From: JAXGMV01 sp040768445
GTDB lineage: Bacteria > Chloroflexota > Anaerolineae > Anaerolineales > Anaerolineaceae
Direction: 5' to 3'
Length of the DNA stretch: 64,000 bases
Assembly: GCA_040768445.1 (NCBI GenBank)
Contig: JAXGMV010000001.1
Coordinates: 2,728,001 to 2,792,000, forward strand
Shown here: in pieces, positions 37,562 through 46,054 of the stretch
Numbering within the stretch: the stretch's first letter is position 1
How the letters are laid out: each line of letters begins with the position of its first letter
Program-made: the position numbers and the translations under genes
Notes under the pieces: generated by a model
The model's database searches: none
Seen by the model: only the letters and a program-made list of their open reading frames with translations
What the model was told of the DNA's origin: nothing

Positions 37562-38353
37562 ATGGATTTACAACTTAAGGGTTTGGTTGCACTGGTATGT
37601 GGTTCCAGCAAGGGGCTTGGTTTTGCAACAGCCAAACGGTTGTCTCTTGAAGGAGCTGCAGTTGTTATCAACGGGCGAAATTCGGAAGCGCTCGATCAGG
37701 CAAAAGATGCCATTCAATCTGTTTCTTCTTCACCCGTTGTGACTGTGGTAGCCGACCTGTCAAAAAAGGAGTCACCAGCAAAGGTGATCAATGCTGCAAT
37801 CGAAGCATTTGGCAGGCTGGATATACTTATCACCAACACGGGTGGACCAAGCTCGGGGAAATTTGAGGATCTCACTGATGATCAATGGCAGCAGGCAGTC
37901 GACCTGGTGTTCTTGAGTCATGTCAGGATGATATCTGCCGCACTACCATATTTAAAGAAATCGCCTGCGCCATCTGTACTGACTGTCACCTCTTATTCAG
38001 TGAAACAACCCATACCCAACCTGATTCTTTCAAATTCTGTTCGTGCAGCCACAGTCGGTTTGACCAAAAGCCTGGCTCTTGAGCTGGGTGATCAGGGCAT
38101 CCGGTTCAACTCCATCCTGCCAGGCTGGACTGAAACTGAACGAGTTAGTTATCTAATGGATTCAAGGGCAAAGGCAAATAACACCAGTGTTGATGAAGAA
38201 ATTAAGAAGCAAATGCAGAGCTCGCCTTTCAAACGCATGGCTTTACCCGAGGAATTTGCAAATGCAGCTACCTTCCTTGTTTCTCCTGCAGCCTCTTATC
38301 TCACAGGCGTGATGCTCCCAATTGATGGCGGTATGTATAAAGGTACCTTATAA
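37562..38353 (+). CDS. Short-chain dehydrogenase/reductase without canonical Tyr-Lys dyad
   Basis: A 263-residue SDR. The NAD(P)-binding CGSSKGLGFATAKRL is at residues 13-27 and NTGGPSSG (92-99) follows. The catalytic serine region TVTS(144) is present, but the expected Tyr and Lys of YxxxK are Ser157 and Arg161 (LSNSVRAA). C-terminal LTGVMLPIDGGMYKG is normal. I choose ATG 37562, 5 nt after AGGAGG. Many family members share this substitution, so it may be a distinct subgroup rather than an inactive enzyme. Substrate unknown. Confidence 0.8.
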   Translation: MDLQLKGLVALVCGSSKGLGFATAKRLSLEGAAVVINGRNSEALDQAKDAIQSVSSSPVVTVVADLSKKESPAKVINAAIEAFGRLDILITNTGGPSSGKFEDLTDDQWQQAVDLVFLSHVRMISAALPYLKKSPAPSVLTVTSYSVKQPIPNLILSNSVRAATVGLTKSLALELGDQGIRFNSILPGWTETERVSYLMDSRAKANNTSVDEEIKKQMQSSPFKRMALPEEFANAATFLVSPAASYLTGVMLPIDGGMYKGTL

Positions 38354-38388
38354 TACATCCCTTACAAAAAAGGATTCGAGGACAGGTT

Positions 38389-40302
38389 ATGAATTTATCG
38401 GTACATGATGAGTTTGATCTTGATCAAAAATTGGAGAAACTGCTGCTCAGGGTACAAAAACCTGGGCGTTATGTTGGCGGAGAGCTGAACCAGGTGGTGA
38501 AACCCTGGGATGATGTCCAGACGCATCTGGCGCTGGTTTTTCCCGATATTTATGATATCGGCATCTCAAATCTCGGCTTGACCATTCTTTACGAAACAAT
38601 CAACGATAGAGCTGATGCGTTAGCTGAACGAGCATACCTGCCGTGGTCTGATATGGAAGCATTAATGCGGGAGCATCATATCCCGCTTTATGCCCTTGAA
38701 AGTAAAAAGCCGCTTTCAAGTTTTGACATCATTGGTTTCAGCCTGCCTTATGAAACACTTTACACAAACCTGCTCAATGCACTTGACCTTGCTGGTATCG
38801 CGCAGTATTCCTCTGTTCGCAGTGCGTCAGACCCTCTGATAATAGCTGGGGGTCATGCCTGTTATAACCCGGAACCTGTAGCGCCCTTTATTGATGCATT
38901 TGTGATCGGCGAAGGTGAAGAGATAATTCATGAGGTGATTGACACCTATCAGCGCTGCAAAGGACAGGGGTACAGCAGGGATCAGTTACTCATTGAGTTA
39001 TCGAAACTTCAAGGTATTTATGTGCCCTCTCTCTACCAACCTTTATATGGAGAGGATCAAAATTTTCTTGGTGTTCAGCCTATTCACCAGGATGTACCAA
39101 AAAAAGTGGTAAAACGATTCCTGCCGCGGCTGGCGACGCCACCCAAAAAACCTATCGTTCCATCTATTGATGTTGTGCATAACAGGGTTGCGGTGGAGAT
39201 CATGCGCGGCTGCACGCGCGGCTGCCGGTTCTGTCATGCGGGCATCATCAACCGCCCTGTCCGTGAGAGACCCGTTCAAGAAATACTACACGCAATAGAA
39301 GTAGCTCTGGGTAACACCGGTTTTGAGGAAGTTGCCCTGTTGTCATTATCATCATCTGACTACACGAATATTAATGAGCTAGTTGATGCCATCAACACAC
39401 ACTTTGTTGGCAGAAACCTGACCATTTCTTTACCATCACTTCGGATTGACACCTTCTCAATCGATATTATGGAGAAATTACGAGGTGCCAGACAGAGTGG
39501 TTTTACACTTGCTCCTGAAGCCGCCAGTGAACGTATGCGGCATATTATCAACAAGCCAATCTCTAACGAACAACTACTTGAAACGGTGCGCGAGATTTAC
39601 TCACGCGGCTGGACTACGATCAAGTTATATTTCATGATCGGCCACCCCTCTGAAACAATGGAAGATGTGCAGGAGATTGCCAACCTGTGTAAAGCAGTAA
39701 TGTCAGTGGGTCGTAAAACAATTGGAGGTCGTGCAAAACTAAACATTGGCCTTGCGACATTCATCCCAAAGCCGCATACGCCATTTCAATGGACAGCCTG
39801 CGATACAGTCGATGCCATTCAAGAGAAACAGACCTTGCTTCGAAAGGAATTCAAAAACACCGGTATCAAACTTAACTGGAATGACCCTCGTGAAACAATG
39901 ATGGAAGCCTGGCTTTCTCGTGGTGATCGGCGTTTATCTGAAGTGATCTACAACGCCTGGAAGAATGGCGCAAAATTTGACTCCTGGCAGGAGCATCAAC
40001 ACTTTGATGTTTGGCAAAATGCTTTTCAAGCTGCCGGACTTGACCCTGACTCGTTCTCTCACAGCAAGAGAGACGTTGATGAAGTTCTTCCCTGGGATCA
40101 TATCCACACGGGTGTAAAAAAACAATTCCTTGTTCAGGAATACAAGAACAGCCTTGAGGGAATTCTGACTGAAGACTGCCGCAACAACTGCCATTACTGC
40201 GGCATATTACCCCTTTTCAATGCAGTCAGAGCGAACCACAGCGGAAGCCATTGGAAATGTCCCGAAGTGAAGCAAACAATTAGCTCGGAGAATATAAACT
40301 GA
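38389..40302 (+). CDS. Radical SAM protein (B12-binding-like N-terminal domain, TIGR03960 family)
   Basis: A 637-residue radical SAM protein with the cluster motif CTRGCRFC (CxxxCxxC) in MRGCTRGCRFCHAG around residue 270, an N-terminal cobalamin-binding-like domain, and a C-terminal Cys motif CRNNCHYC near residue 610. It belongs to the family typically next to a DUF2344 partner, which follows here with a TGATG stop/start overlap. In other bacteria this pair clusters with RNase G and ribosomal proteins rplU/rpmA. The reaction is not settled. Confidence 0.85.
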   Translation: MNLSVHDEFDLDQKLEKLLLRVQKPGRYVGGELNQVVKPWDDVQTHLALVFPDIYDIGISNLGLTILYETINDRADALAERAYLPWSDMEALMREHHIPLYALESKKPLSSFDIIGFSLPYETLYTNLLNALDLAGIAQYSSVRSASDPLIIAGGHACYNPEPVAPFIDAFVIGEGEEIIHEVIDTYQRCKGQGYSRDQLLIELSKLQGIYVPSLYQPLYGEDQNFLGVQPIHQDVPKKVVKRFLPRLATPPKKPIVPSIDVVHNRVAVEIMRGCTRGCRFCHAGIINRPVRERPVQEILHAIEVALGNTGFEEVALLSLSSSDYTNINELVDAINTHFVGRNLTISLPSLRIDTFSIDIMEKLRGARQSGFTLAPEAASERMRHIINKPISNEQLLETVREIYSRGWTTIKLYFMIGHPSETMEDVQEIANLCKAVMSVGRKTIGGRAKLNIGLATFIPKPHTPFQWTACDTVDAIQEKQTLLRKEFKNTGIKLNWNDPRETMMEAWLSRGDRRLSEVIYNAWKNGAKFDSWQEHQHFDVWQNAFQAAGLDPDSFSHSKRDVDEVLPWDHIHTGVKKQFLVQEYKNSLEGILTEDCRNNCHYCGILPLFNAVRANHSGSHWKCPEVKQTISSENIN

Positions 40303-40928
40303 TGAGAATCCGTATTGTCTATCATAAAACCGAGCCGCTGCGCTATACCAGCAACCTTGATATGCAAAAAATATGGGAACGCACTTTTCGGCGTGCCAAT
40401 TTACCGCTGATCTACAGCCAGGGATTTCATCCACAACCGAAAATCCAGCAGGCCTGCCCGCTTCCGACGGGTTTTCTGAGCCGCCATGAACTGCTTGATT
40501 TTTGGCTGGATGAAACGTATGCCATCGAACATCTGAATGGCTTGTTATCGTCGGTTGTACAGCCAGGGATTTTTATTCAATCGCTGTCTGAACTCGACCC
40601 TAATGCTGACTTGCTGCAGAATGCTGTCACCTCTGTCACTTACCAGGTTGAGCTGTTATCATCCCATCTGCCAGAAACGATACTTGACAGCATCAATAAT
40701 CTACTTGCTACCGGCTCTATACCAAGAGTTCGGCGCGGCAAGCAGTATGACTTGAGACCGCTTGTCGAAGAGTTGTCTCTTGACATTAAAGATAACGACA
40801 CAGTCACCATCTTGGTGCGCCTGTCTGCCCGGCAGGGAGCAACCGGCAGACCAGAGGAGGTGCTCGATCAATTGGGATTGGATCCGCTCGATGCACGGTA
40901 CACCCGCACCGAAACGCTGTTCATTTGA
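40302..40928 (+). CDS. DUF2344 (TIGR03936) family protein
   Basis: A 208-residue DUF2344 protein. The start RIRIVYHKTEPLRYTSNLDMQKIWERTFRRANLPLIYSQGFHPQPKI is diagnostic. Partner of the preceding radical SAM protein, with which it overlaps by one base (TGATG). No catalytic motif is evident; it probably works with the radical SAM enzyme in RNA or translation-related modification. Confidence 0.88.
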   Translation: MRIRIVYHKTEPLRYTSNLDMQKIWERTFRRANLPLIYSQGFHPQPKIQQACPLPTGFLSRHELLDFWLDETYAIEHLNGLLSSVVQPGIFIQSLSELDPNADLLQNAVTSVTYQVELLSSHLPETILDSINNLLATGSIPRVRRGKQYDLRPLVEELSLDIKDNDTVTILVRLSARQGATGRPEEVLDQLGLDPLDARYTRTETLFI

Positions 40929-40995
40929 ATCTACCTCCAACCCGTTAGTTGGATGGTCTTAAAAAAGAATTACCCGGTTCTGGGAAATTGGTTAA

Positions 40996-41004
40996 TGGTA
41001 AAAT
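40996..41004 (+). promoter_or_regulatory. Promoter of tRNA-Arg
   Basis: TGGTAAAAT is an extended -10-like element 16 nt before the mature tRNA 5' end. The -35 is weak. Confidence 0.35.
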
Positions 41005-41020
41005 ACCAGAGAATATTTAC

Positions 41021-41095
41021 GTCCCTGTAGCTCAGTGGATAGAGTGCTGGCCTCCGAAGCCAGAAGCGGGAGTTCGAGTCTCCCCAGGGACGCCA
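41021..41095 (+). tRNA. tRNA-Arg (anticodon CCG)
   Basis: A 75-nt tRNA with perfect 7-bp acceptor stem GTCCCTG/CAGGGAC, discriminator G, and encoded CCA. The anticodon stem CTGGC/GCCAG encloses CTCCGAA, giving CCG. The T arm GGGAG-TTCGAGT-CTCCC is intact. It marks the end of the housekeeping block: a set of plasmid-like and defence genes begins directly after it. tRNA 3' ends are common integration sites. Confidence 0.97.
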
Positions 41096-41210
41096 AATAG
41101 GACCTGTCCCGAACAACTTTCATACAGTGGGCAGTTCATGGAAATGTTGCGCTTCGATCAAAGAAGCCTGATGAGTGAACTGCCTGTCAACTGGGAAAAG
41201 GTTGGACGGG

Positions 41211-41483
41211 ATGTTCAATTTAAAAAACATTAATTCATCTACCCCGCAAATCGATGGGGTCCTCAAAGAAGAATTTCTCACAATTTCTGCTGCAGTGATA
41301 ATCACTGGCTATAACAGTCAATACCTCAGACGCCTTCTAAGAAATGGCAGATTGGCTGGTGTTCGAGTTGGTCAGGTCTGGCTGATCAAACTGAATTCCC
41401 TTGCCACTTACCTCACAGTCATCAATGGTTCCAAGGACAGGCGTTTCGGTGCAAAACATTCATCCCATAAGCCCGTGGAATGA
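41211..41483 (+). CDS. Excisionase-like helix-turn-helix protein
   Basis: A 90-residue protein with a MerR-like/excisionase helix-turn-helix: EEFLTISAAVIITGYNSQYLRRLLRNGRLAGVRVGQVWLI matches the HTH_17 pattern of Xis and plasmid regulators. I choose ATG 41211; an upstream ATG at 41175 is possible. It is the first gene after tRNA-Arg, where excisionases often sit in integrated elements. No adjacent integrase is visible in the window. It could also be a local regulator of parM. Confidence 0.65.
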   Translation: MFNLKNINSSTPQIDGVLKEEFLTISAAVIITGYNSQYLRRLLRNGRLAGVRVGQVWLIKLNSLATYLTVINGSKDRRFGAKHSSHKPVE

Positions 41484-41520
41484 GTGCGTTTTTGAGATAA
41501 AAACTCCCTTTGTATACGGA

Positions 41521-41550
41521 TGTAAACACATGACGTTTACAAATGTAAAT
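41521..41550. promoter_or_regulatory. Inverted repeat operator upstream of parM
   Basis: TGTAAAC (41521-41527) and GTTTACA (41535-41541) form a perfect 7-bp inverted repeat with a 7-nt spacer. A further TGTAAAT (41544-41550) follows. The site lies 34-63 nt before the parM ATG, where ParR or the HTH protein could bind to repress or act as a centromere. Confidence 0.5.
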
Positions 41551-41583
41551 AAACAATGTTCTAGACCGAGATTGGAGGAAGAA

Positions 41584-42624
41584 ATGAGTGTACTGGTGCT
41601 GGATGCAGGTAATTCCATTATTAAAGCAAAAATCGCAAGGCGAGAATCGGGTGAGATTGCTTTTCCACATGCCTTAAGACTTCTTAGCGATGCTGAATTT
41701 CGAACTATTTTAGAACGGGCCGGGACTGCAGGTCCATCGGAAGATTACATCCGGGTGAACGGCCAGCCTTATGTTGTTGGAGCAAGCGCGGAGAGACATG
41801 GTGTGCATGTCCAAAGAACGGGATCAGCACGGTATACCCGTGACTATCTCGGTATCTTTGCTGCTTCGGTATTGTCTCGCTTATATGACAAAAGCCGTGA
41901 GGTGAAAATCTTTGCCAGCCATCCTCCTGGTGATATGAAGTTCCGTGATGATCTAATGAAGGCAGTAATGGGTGAGTGGAAAGTAGAGACTCATAAATGG
42001 GAGAGAACCTTCCGGGTAACGTATGCCAACACCTACGATGAACCCGTGGGCGGTCTGATGAACGCCCTGCTAACTGAGGACGGTCAGCATTACCTCAGAT
42101 GCGAGATCAAGGATGGCAGGGCACTGGTGATCGATGTGGGTGGTTTCACCACCGATTGGGTAGCTGTTAATCCAGGGGGTGAGATTGATTACAGCCTGGT
42201 GCGAAGTGTGTCCCTGGGAATTCAAAATGTGGTTTCTGATTTCGAGGAAAGCTTTAGAGCTCACAATCTAGAAGCAGTGAAGAATACGCCCAATCTTCCG
42301 CCTGAACGGATTCGGAAGGCGATTATGACCGGCATGTTTGAAGGCGGTGGTCAGAAGTATCCCTGTGAACAAGAAGTGAAAGAAGCGATGAATCTGCTGC
42401 TCAATCGGATAGGGGATACCTACCAGCGGTTGGCTGGTGGTGCATTGAGTTGGGATTACATAATCCTAACGGGTGGGGGATCTGCATTGCTACATAAGTA
42501 CCTGCTGCCGATCCTCAATCACCAACATGTCATCCTGGCGGATGAAATCAGCCAACTGCATTTGGCGAATATTCGGGGTGGCATGAAACTATGGCGTCTA
42601 TATGAGGCATTGAATGTACTATGA
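41584..42624 (+). CDS. parM: ParM/StbA-like actin ATPase
   Basis: A 346-residue actin-fold protein resembling ParM/StbA, which polymerises to push plasmid copies apart. Actin motifs are LDAGNSIIKAKI (phosphate 1), VIDVGGFTTDWVAV (phosphate 2) and ILTGGGSALL (adenosine). I choose ATG 41584, with GGAGG 5 nt upstream; the open frame reaches back across the operator. It overlaps the next gene by 4 nt (ATGA), the usual parM-parR arrangement. Its presence beside a tRNA in an apparently chromosomal region suggests an integrated plasmid-like element. Confidence 0.85.
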   Translation: MSVLVLDAGNSIIKAKIARRESGEIAFPHALRLLSDAEFRTILERAGTAGPSEDYIRVNGQPYVVGASAERHGVHVQRTGSARYTRDYLGIFAASVLSRLYDKSREVKIFASHPPGDMKFRDDLMKAVMGEWKVETHKWERTFRVTYANTYDEPVGGLMNALLTEDGQHYLRCEIKDGRALVIDVGGFTTDWVAVNPGGEIDYSLVRSVSLGIQNVVSDFEESFRAHNLEAVKNTPNLPPERIRKAIMTGMFEGGGQKYPCEQEVKEAMNLLLNRIGDTYQRLAGGALSWDYIILTGGGSALLHKYLLPILNHQHVILADEISQLHLANIRGGMKLWRLYEALNVL

Positions 42625-42977
42625 GTGAAGTCATTAGCTTTCGGCTGGATCCGGACAATCCTCGTGAGGTTTCGGCAATCTTGGTCTTACAAACCTGGAA
42701 GGATAAGGGTTTTTCTATACGCCAGATTATGGCAGAAGCCCTGCTGAAATTGGAAACAAACAACAATAATGAATCGGATCAGAGCCTGTCTGATTTATTC
42801 CGGAAGTTGGAGGAGATTTCTGTCCAGCTCGAAGGCATTATCCGTCACAGTCCAAGTATTATAGAAGCAAAAAGAGAAAGCTCTGACGAAGGGCTTTCTC
42901 ACCAATTTGTTCAATCAATAAAATTTTCAGTTTTACCTGGACTTCGTTCAACTGACCACACCCAGAAATCTAACTAG
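42621..42977 (+). CDS. ParR-like partner of ParM (candidate)
   Basis: A 118-residue protein. Its N-terminal half, beginning VISFRLDPDNPREVSAILVLQTW and IRQIMAEALLKLE, has the look of a ribbon-helix-helix ParR/StbB centromere-binding protein: a strand, then two helices. The C-terminal part is polar and probably disordered, and could contact ParM filaments. It overlaps the ParM stop by 4 nt, so coupled translation is expected. The call is by context and pattern. Confidence 0.6.
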   Translation: MSEVISFRLDPDNPREVSAILVLQTWKDKGFSIRQIMAEALLKLETNNNNESDQSLSDLFRKLEEISVQLEGIIRHSPSIIEAKRESSDEGLSHQFVQSIKFSVLPGLRSTDHTQKSN

Positions 42978-43360
42978 ACAAGTTCTTAGATTAACTGATC
43001 TACTTATTATTATCGGAATCACTGTTAGGTACTTGTAAGATCTTGATGCGTCACTTGAAGTGATTTTTAATCATCCAGCTAAAAATAAAATAACTCAGTG
43101 ATCACAATTTATATGCACGGTATTTTTTTAGATTGTTTTCCAATAAGTGGTGCAACCAACTTTGTGTGACAAAGTTGGTAAATAATGGGTAATGTAAGAG
43201 ATAGAATCCGTGAAGCAACAATTGCTCTTCCCATGATTGATGCCCCAGTTGAATGATCATCGAAGTGCAGTAAGTGATTGCGGGAATTTTGAGATAACTA
43301 AGCTGGTGATTAAATAATTATAATATTTCGAATTATTAGCCGGCTGGATCGAATAGATTG
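42978..43360. other. Intergenic region after parMR
   Basis: No convincing gene. It holds a perfect 10-bp hairpin (43155-43164 with 43170-43179, loop TGTGA; ACCAACTTTG/CAAAGTTGGT) and a 23-codon open frame (43185-43256, MGNVRDRIREATIALP...) with no ribosome site. The hairpin could terminate parMR or act as a binding site. The open frame may be a decayed gene start. Confidence 0.4.
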
Positions 43361-44152
43361 TTATGAACTACCATCATCTTCTAATTTTTTTGTTCTGACG
43401 ATGGGAAGCAATGCATCAAGATTCTGTGCAATTGTATAACCAAGCCACGTCCATCTAAACAAATCTTGGTTATCATCTGTTGATCCAACAACTACTAGAA
43501 GTTGTTTATCCAATAGACGAGATATGGCAGCCAATGTAGCTAGGTTTGTTTTGTGCATATAGAAGTTTTTATCTGTTCCATATTTTGAAAAGAGAGAAAG
43601 TATTTGCCGTTCTATTACCGTCAATCCAGCGATAGATCTCTGGACTCTTGCATCATCAACAAGATCACGCTCACGTAATCTTGACTTTAATTCTTCCGCG
43701 AGCTCGTCTTTTGCTTGTAAAACATTTGAAAAATTAATGTTCTTGTGTGGTATTGTGCTTACATCAAATAGGAATTGATCATGATCATCGCGAATTAATA
43801 AGACCTCGCACGACTGGCGACACGCAAGTGCAATGCCAACCTCATACAATACGTTACTATTGCGGTAAGAATTACCTGTCTTGGCATCGTATCCTATCAC
43901 AGAGATATCAGCCAGGACCAATTCTGCATGAGCAATTCCATCAACAATTTCTGTCAATATTGAATCACCAGATTTAGATTGATCGACTCGATTAGCCCTT
44001 AGGCGTCTACCATCGTGGACAATTGAGGTAATGGCAGGTTCTATGACATCTGTAAAGCGCAGATTATATGGAGCTGCGAAACTCATTGCCACAAAAACTT
44101 CTGGGCGGACCTCGGCACGCCAATAATTCTGAAGAAAGGCATTTGGATGCAT
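43361..44152 (-). CDS. TIR/nucleoside deoxyribosyltransferase-like protein
   Basis: A 263-residue protein. The N-terminal half has PEVFVAMSFAAPYNLRFTDVIEPAI, then AELVLADISVIG and NSNVLYEVGIALA with Glu104. This D-IS ... NxNVxYExG pattern marks TIR-like/nucleoside deoxyribosyltransferase-like domains, some of which hydrolyse NAD or nucleotides in anti-phage defence. The C-terminal part (about residues 165-263) is an uncharacterised helical region. AGAGGAT precedes ATG. It is the last gene of the minus-strand defence series, 218 nt after the DUF5131 gene. Enzymatic role is inferred. Confidence 0.65.
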   Translation of the reverse strand: MHPNAFLQNYWRAEVRPEVFVAMSFAAPYNLRFTDVIEPAITSIVHDGRRLRANRVDQSKSGDSILTEIVDGIAHAELVLADISVIGYDAKTGNSYRNSNVLYEVGIALACRQSCEVLLIRDDHDQFLFDVSTIPHKNINFSNVLQAKDELAEELKSRLRERDLVDDARVQRSIAGLTVIERQILSLFSKYGTDKNFYMHKTNLATLAAISRLLDKQLLVVVGSTDDNQDLFRWTWLGYTIAQNLDALLPIVRTKKLEDDGSS

Positions 44153-44370
44153 ATTAATCCTCTGTAACTAAGACACTCAATTTAAGGATGAACAGGTAAT
44201 GAAAAGCCAATGATATCGAGTATATCTATTAAAGAGATATTTTTCCGGATTCACAATTATCTTTACTCACCTTACCATCTTCCACTCGACACTCTTCTCG
44301 CCATGCATTTACCGTTCGTGATCTATTTTCTTGTACCAATTGATCAGCGCTGATTGTTATTTATATACCA

Positions 44371-45099
44371 TTACGCTCCAAGAAATCTTATGGGGGCTGG
44401 AATTTCATCCCAAGTTCTACCATCTAGTAGTCGGCCTGCCTTCTTCTTATTAATTCCACCCCATTGCTTGAAGTAAAAAGGCACTTCTGCGAGAATGCAT
44501 TGATCGCGAATATCTAAGACCCAATCGGGATCGAGTGGGCGAGCGCCTGGGCCCGACTCGCCGCCTATAATTGCCCATTGAATACCTTCTAATTTCAAAT
44601 TATGCATCGGGCCAAGTAACGGTTCTAGTGAAAGAAATTTTATTTTCGCCCCCGTGCGGCGTAAATGATCAATGCGATAGGTGTAATTACTGTTTTCCAC
44701 ACTTACCCCCATCCAGACATTATCAGGCCACTCAAGCGACGGGCTTACTTCTTCCAACCGTTCGGCGCGTTTCGTCAGAACCTGGAAAGTGTGCCAACGA
44801 GCGCGTCTCATCACATCGAATACTCTCAAAACAAATTCAATCGGAACATCATTGTGGAACAGATCGCTCATTGAGTTGACAAAGATATTCTGGGGTTTTT
44901 TCCACTCAAGAGGTTTCTCTAAAGCGTTTTCATGCAATGTCAGTTTAAAGCCGTTTATGTAGTTGGGCTGTCCCATTCCCTGTAATCGCCTGGACATTCT
45001 TTCAGCGTAACAATGCATGCATCCAGGACTGATTTTTGTACATCCTGTAAGGGGATTCCATGTGGACTCTGTCCACTCAATTCCTGAATTGATAGCCAT
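44371..45099 (-). CDS. DUF5131 (phage Gp37/Gp68) three-Cys protein
   Basis: A 242-residue Gp37/Gp68-family (DUF5131) protein. The N-terminal TWNPLTGCTKISPGCMHCYAERM holds the three cysteines (Cys20, Cys27, Cys30; CxxxxxxCxxC), which resemble a radical SAM or zinc site. NVWMGVSVEN and IGGESGPGARPL are signatures. Known genomes pair it with TcmP, and the TcmP gene lies directly upstream here (46 nt). It is found in phages and islands; its function is unknown. GAGGTG precedes ATG. Confidence 0.88.
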   Translation of the reverse strand: MAINSGIEWTESTWNPLTGCTKISPGCMHCYAERMSRRLQGMGQPNYINGFKLTLHENALEKPLEWKKPQNIFVNSMSDLFHNDVPIEFVLRVFDVMRRARWHTFQVLTKRAERLEEVSPSLEWPDNVWMGVSVENSNYTYRIDHLRRTGAKIKFLSLEPLLGPMHNLKLEGIQWAIIGGESGPGARPLDPDWVLDIRDQCILAEVPFYFKQWGGINKKKAGRLLDGRTWDEIPAPIRFLGA

Positions 45100-45145
45100 T
45101 TTTTCACCTCAATTGCTAGTTTTATAGTAGCACAAATATTCTGTT

Positions 45146-46054
45146 CTAGAACAATCTTTTGTTGCCATAAAGATCTCTTTCGGTCACTTTCTTCCAGAAA
45201 TCGTGCCCTCTTTTATTTTTGCTAGCAAAAATTAATCGGTAGAGCGGTGCCTTTTTGGTATTTCGCATGATTGGTTCACAACCTGCTTCCTGATCGTGAA
45301 TATCGGTATAGCCCAGCGAACTCAGGTTGTTTTTATACATGTCGATTAACTCTCTGTGGATGCCTGATCTGGAAGCTTTTGTCTTCCATCTTTCGTAAAT
45401 TCTTCGCCACTGATCCGTGCCAAAAAAGCGATCGAGATCTGTTTCAGTTTTGACCTGGTAGCAATTCTCAAAATTAATATTCAGGCCGTATTGAGAATAG
45501 TAGATGATAAGGTCCATTGTGAATAAACTCGCTAAGCGTTGGATCGTCCTCCATTCCAGTTCGAGGCCATCTGGATCTAAGAACGCAAGGTTCAGCGAAG
45601 ACCATTTGCCCGGCAGTTTTTGGTTATCAATTCCTTGGATTTGATCCACGACTTGCTGTGCCAACTGGTTAGCGTCTCCAACCTTGTACTCAATTAGATA
45701 GGACAATTGTTGTGTACGCGTTTTCAGAACATCGATATTATCCGAGCAGCTATCAGAAAAGTAATAATTTGTGAAAGGATGCTCGGTGGTTAATGCGACC
45801 AATGCGGATCCCAGAAAAACACTTCCGTTTTCTGTTTCCCGATACTTTCCTGATCCTGAATACAGGTCGATGTAATTTCTCTGTCGCCAGGGTTTCCCGC
45901 GCATCGATGTTTCGAACATCGTTATGTAGCGGCGTAAATAATCCAATTTTTCGCTGGTCCATGAGCCAAAAACCCTGATCGGCAACCCATCATCTTCGGG
46001 TAAAAGATAATTGTCCATTCCTTCCGCTCCACCCATCAATTTATTTTCTTCCAC
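45146..46054 (-). CDS. tcmP: Three-Cys-motif partner protein TcmP
   Basis: A 302-residue TcmP-family protein. YIDLYSGSGKYR resembles a methyltransferase SAM loop, followed by GSVFLGSALVAL and NLAFLDPDGLELEW, typical of this family. Its partner DUF5131 is next. The start may be ATG 46054, ATG 46036 (TGATG with the methyltransferase stop) or ATG 46018 (best Shine-Dalgarno, GGAG); the first overlaps the methyltransferase by 19 nt. This arrangement makes it part of the same operon as the methyltransferase. The role is unknown; nucleic acid modification is one possibility. Confidence 0.8.
   Translation of the reverse strand: MEENKLMGGAEGMDNYLLPEDDGLPIRVFGSWTSEKLDYLRRYITMFETSMRGKPWRQRNYIDLYSGSGKYRETENGSVFLGSALVALTTEHPFTNYYFSDSCSDNIDVLKTRTQQLSYLIEYKVGDANQLAQQVVDQIQGIDNQKLPGKWSSLNLAFLDPDGLELEWRTIQRLASLFTMDLIIYYSQYGLNINFENCYQVKTETDLDRFFGTDQWRRIYERWKTKASRSGIHRELIDMYKNNLSSLGYTDIHDQEAGCEPIMRNTKKAPLYRLIFASKNKRGHDFWKKVTERDLYGNKRLF

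Noticed and set aside
43185..43256. 23-codon frame MGNVRDRIREATIALP...
   Set aside because: No Shine-Dalgarno, very short; possibly a decayed gene start but not supportable as a gene.
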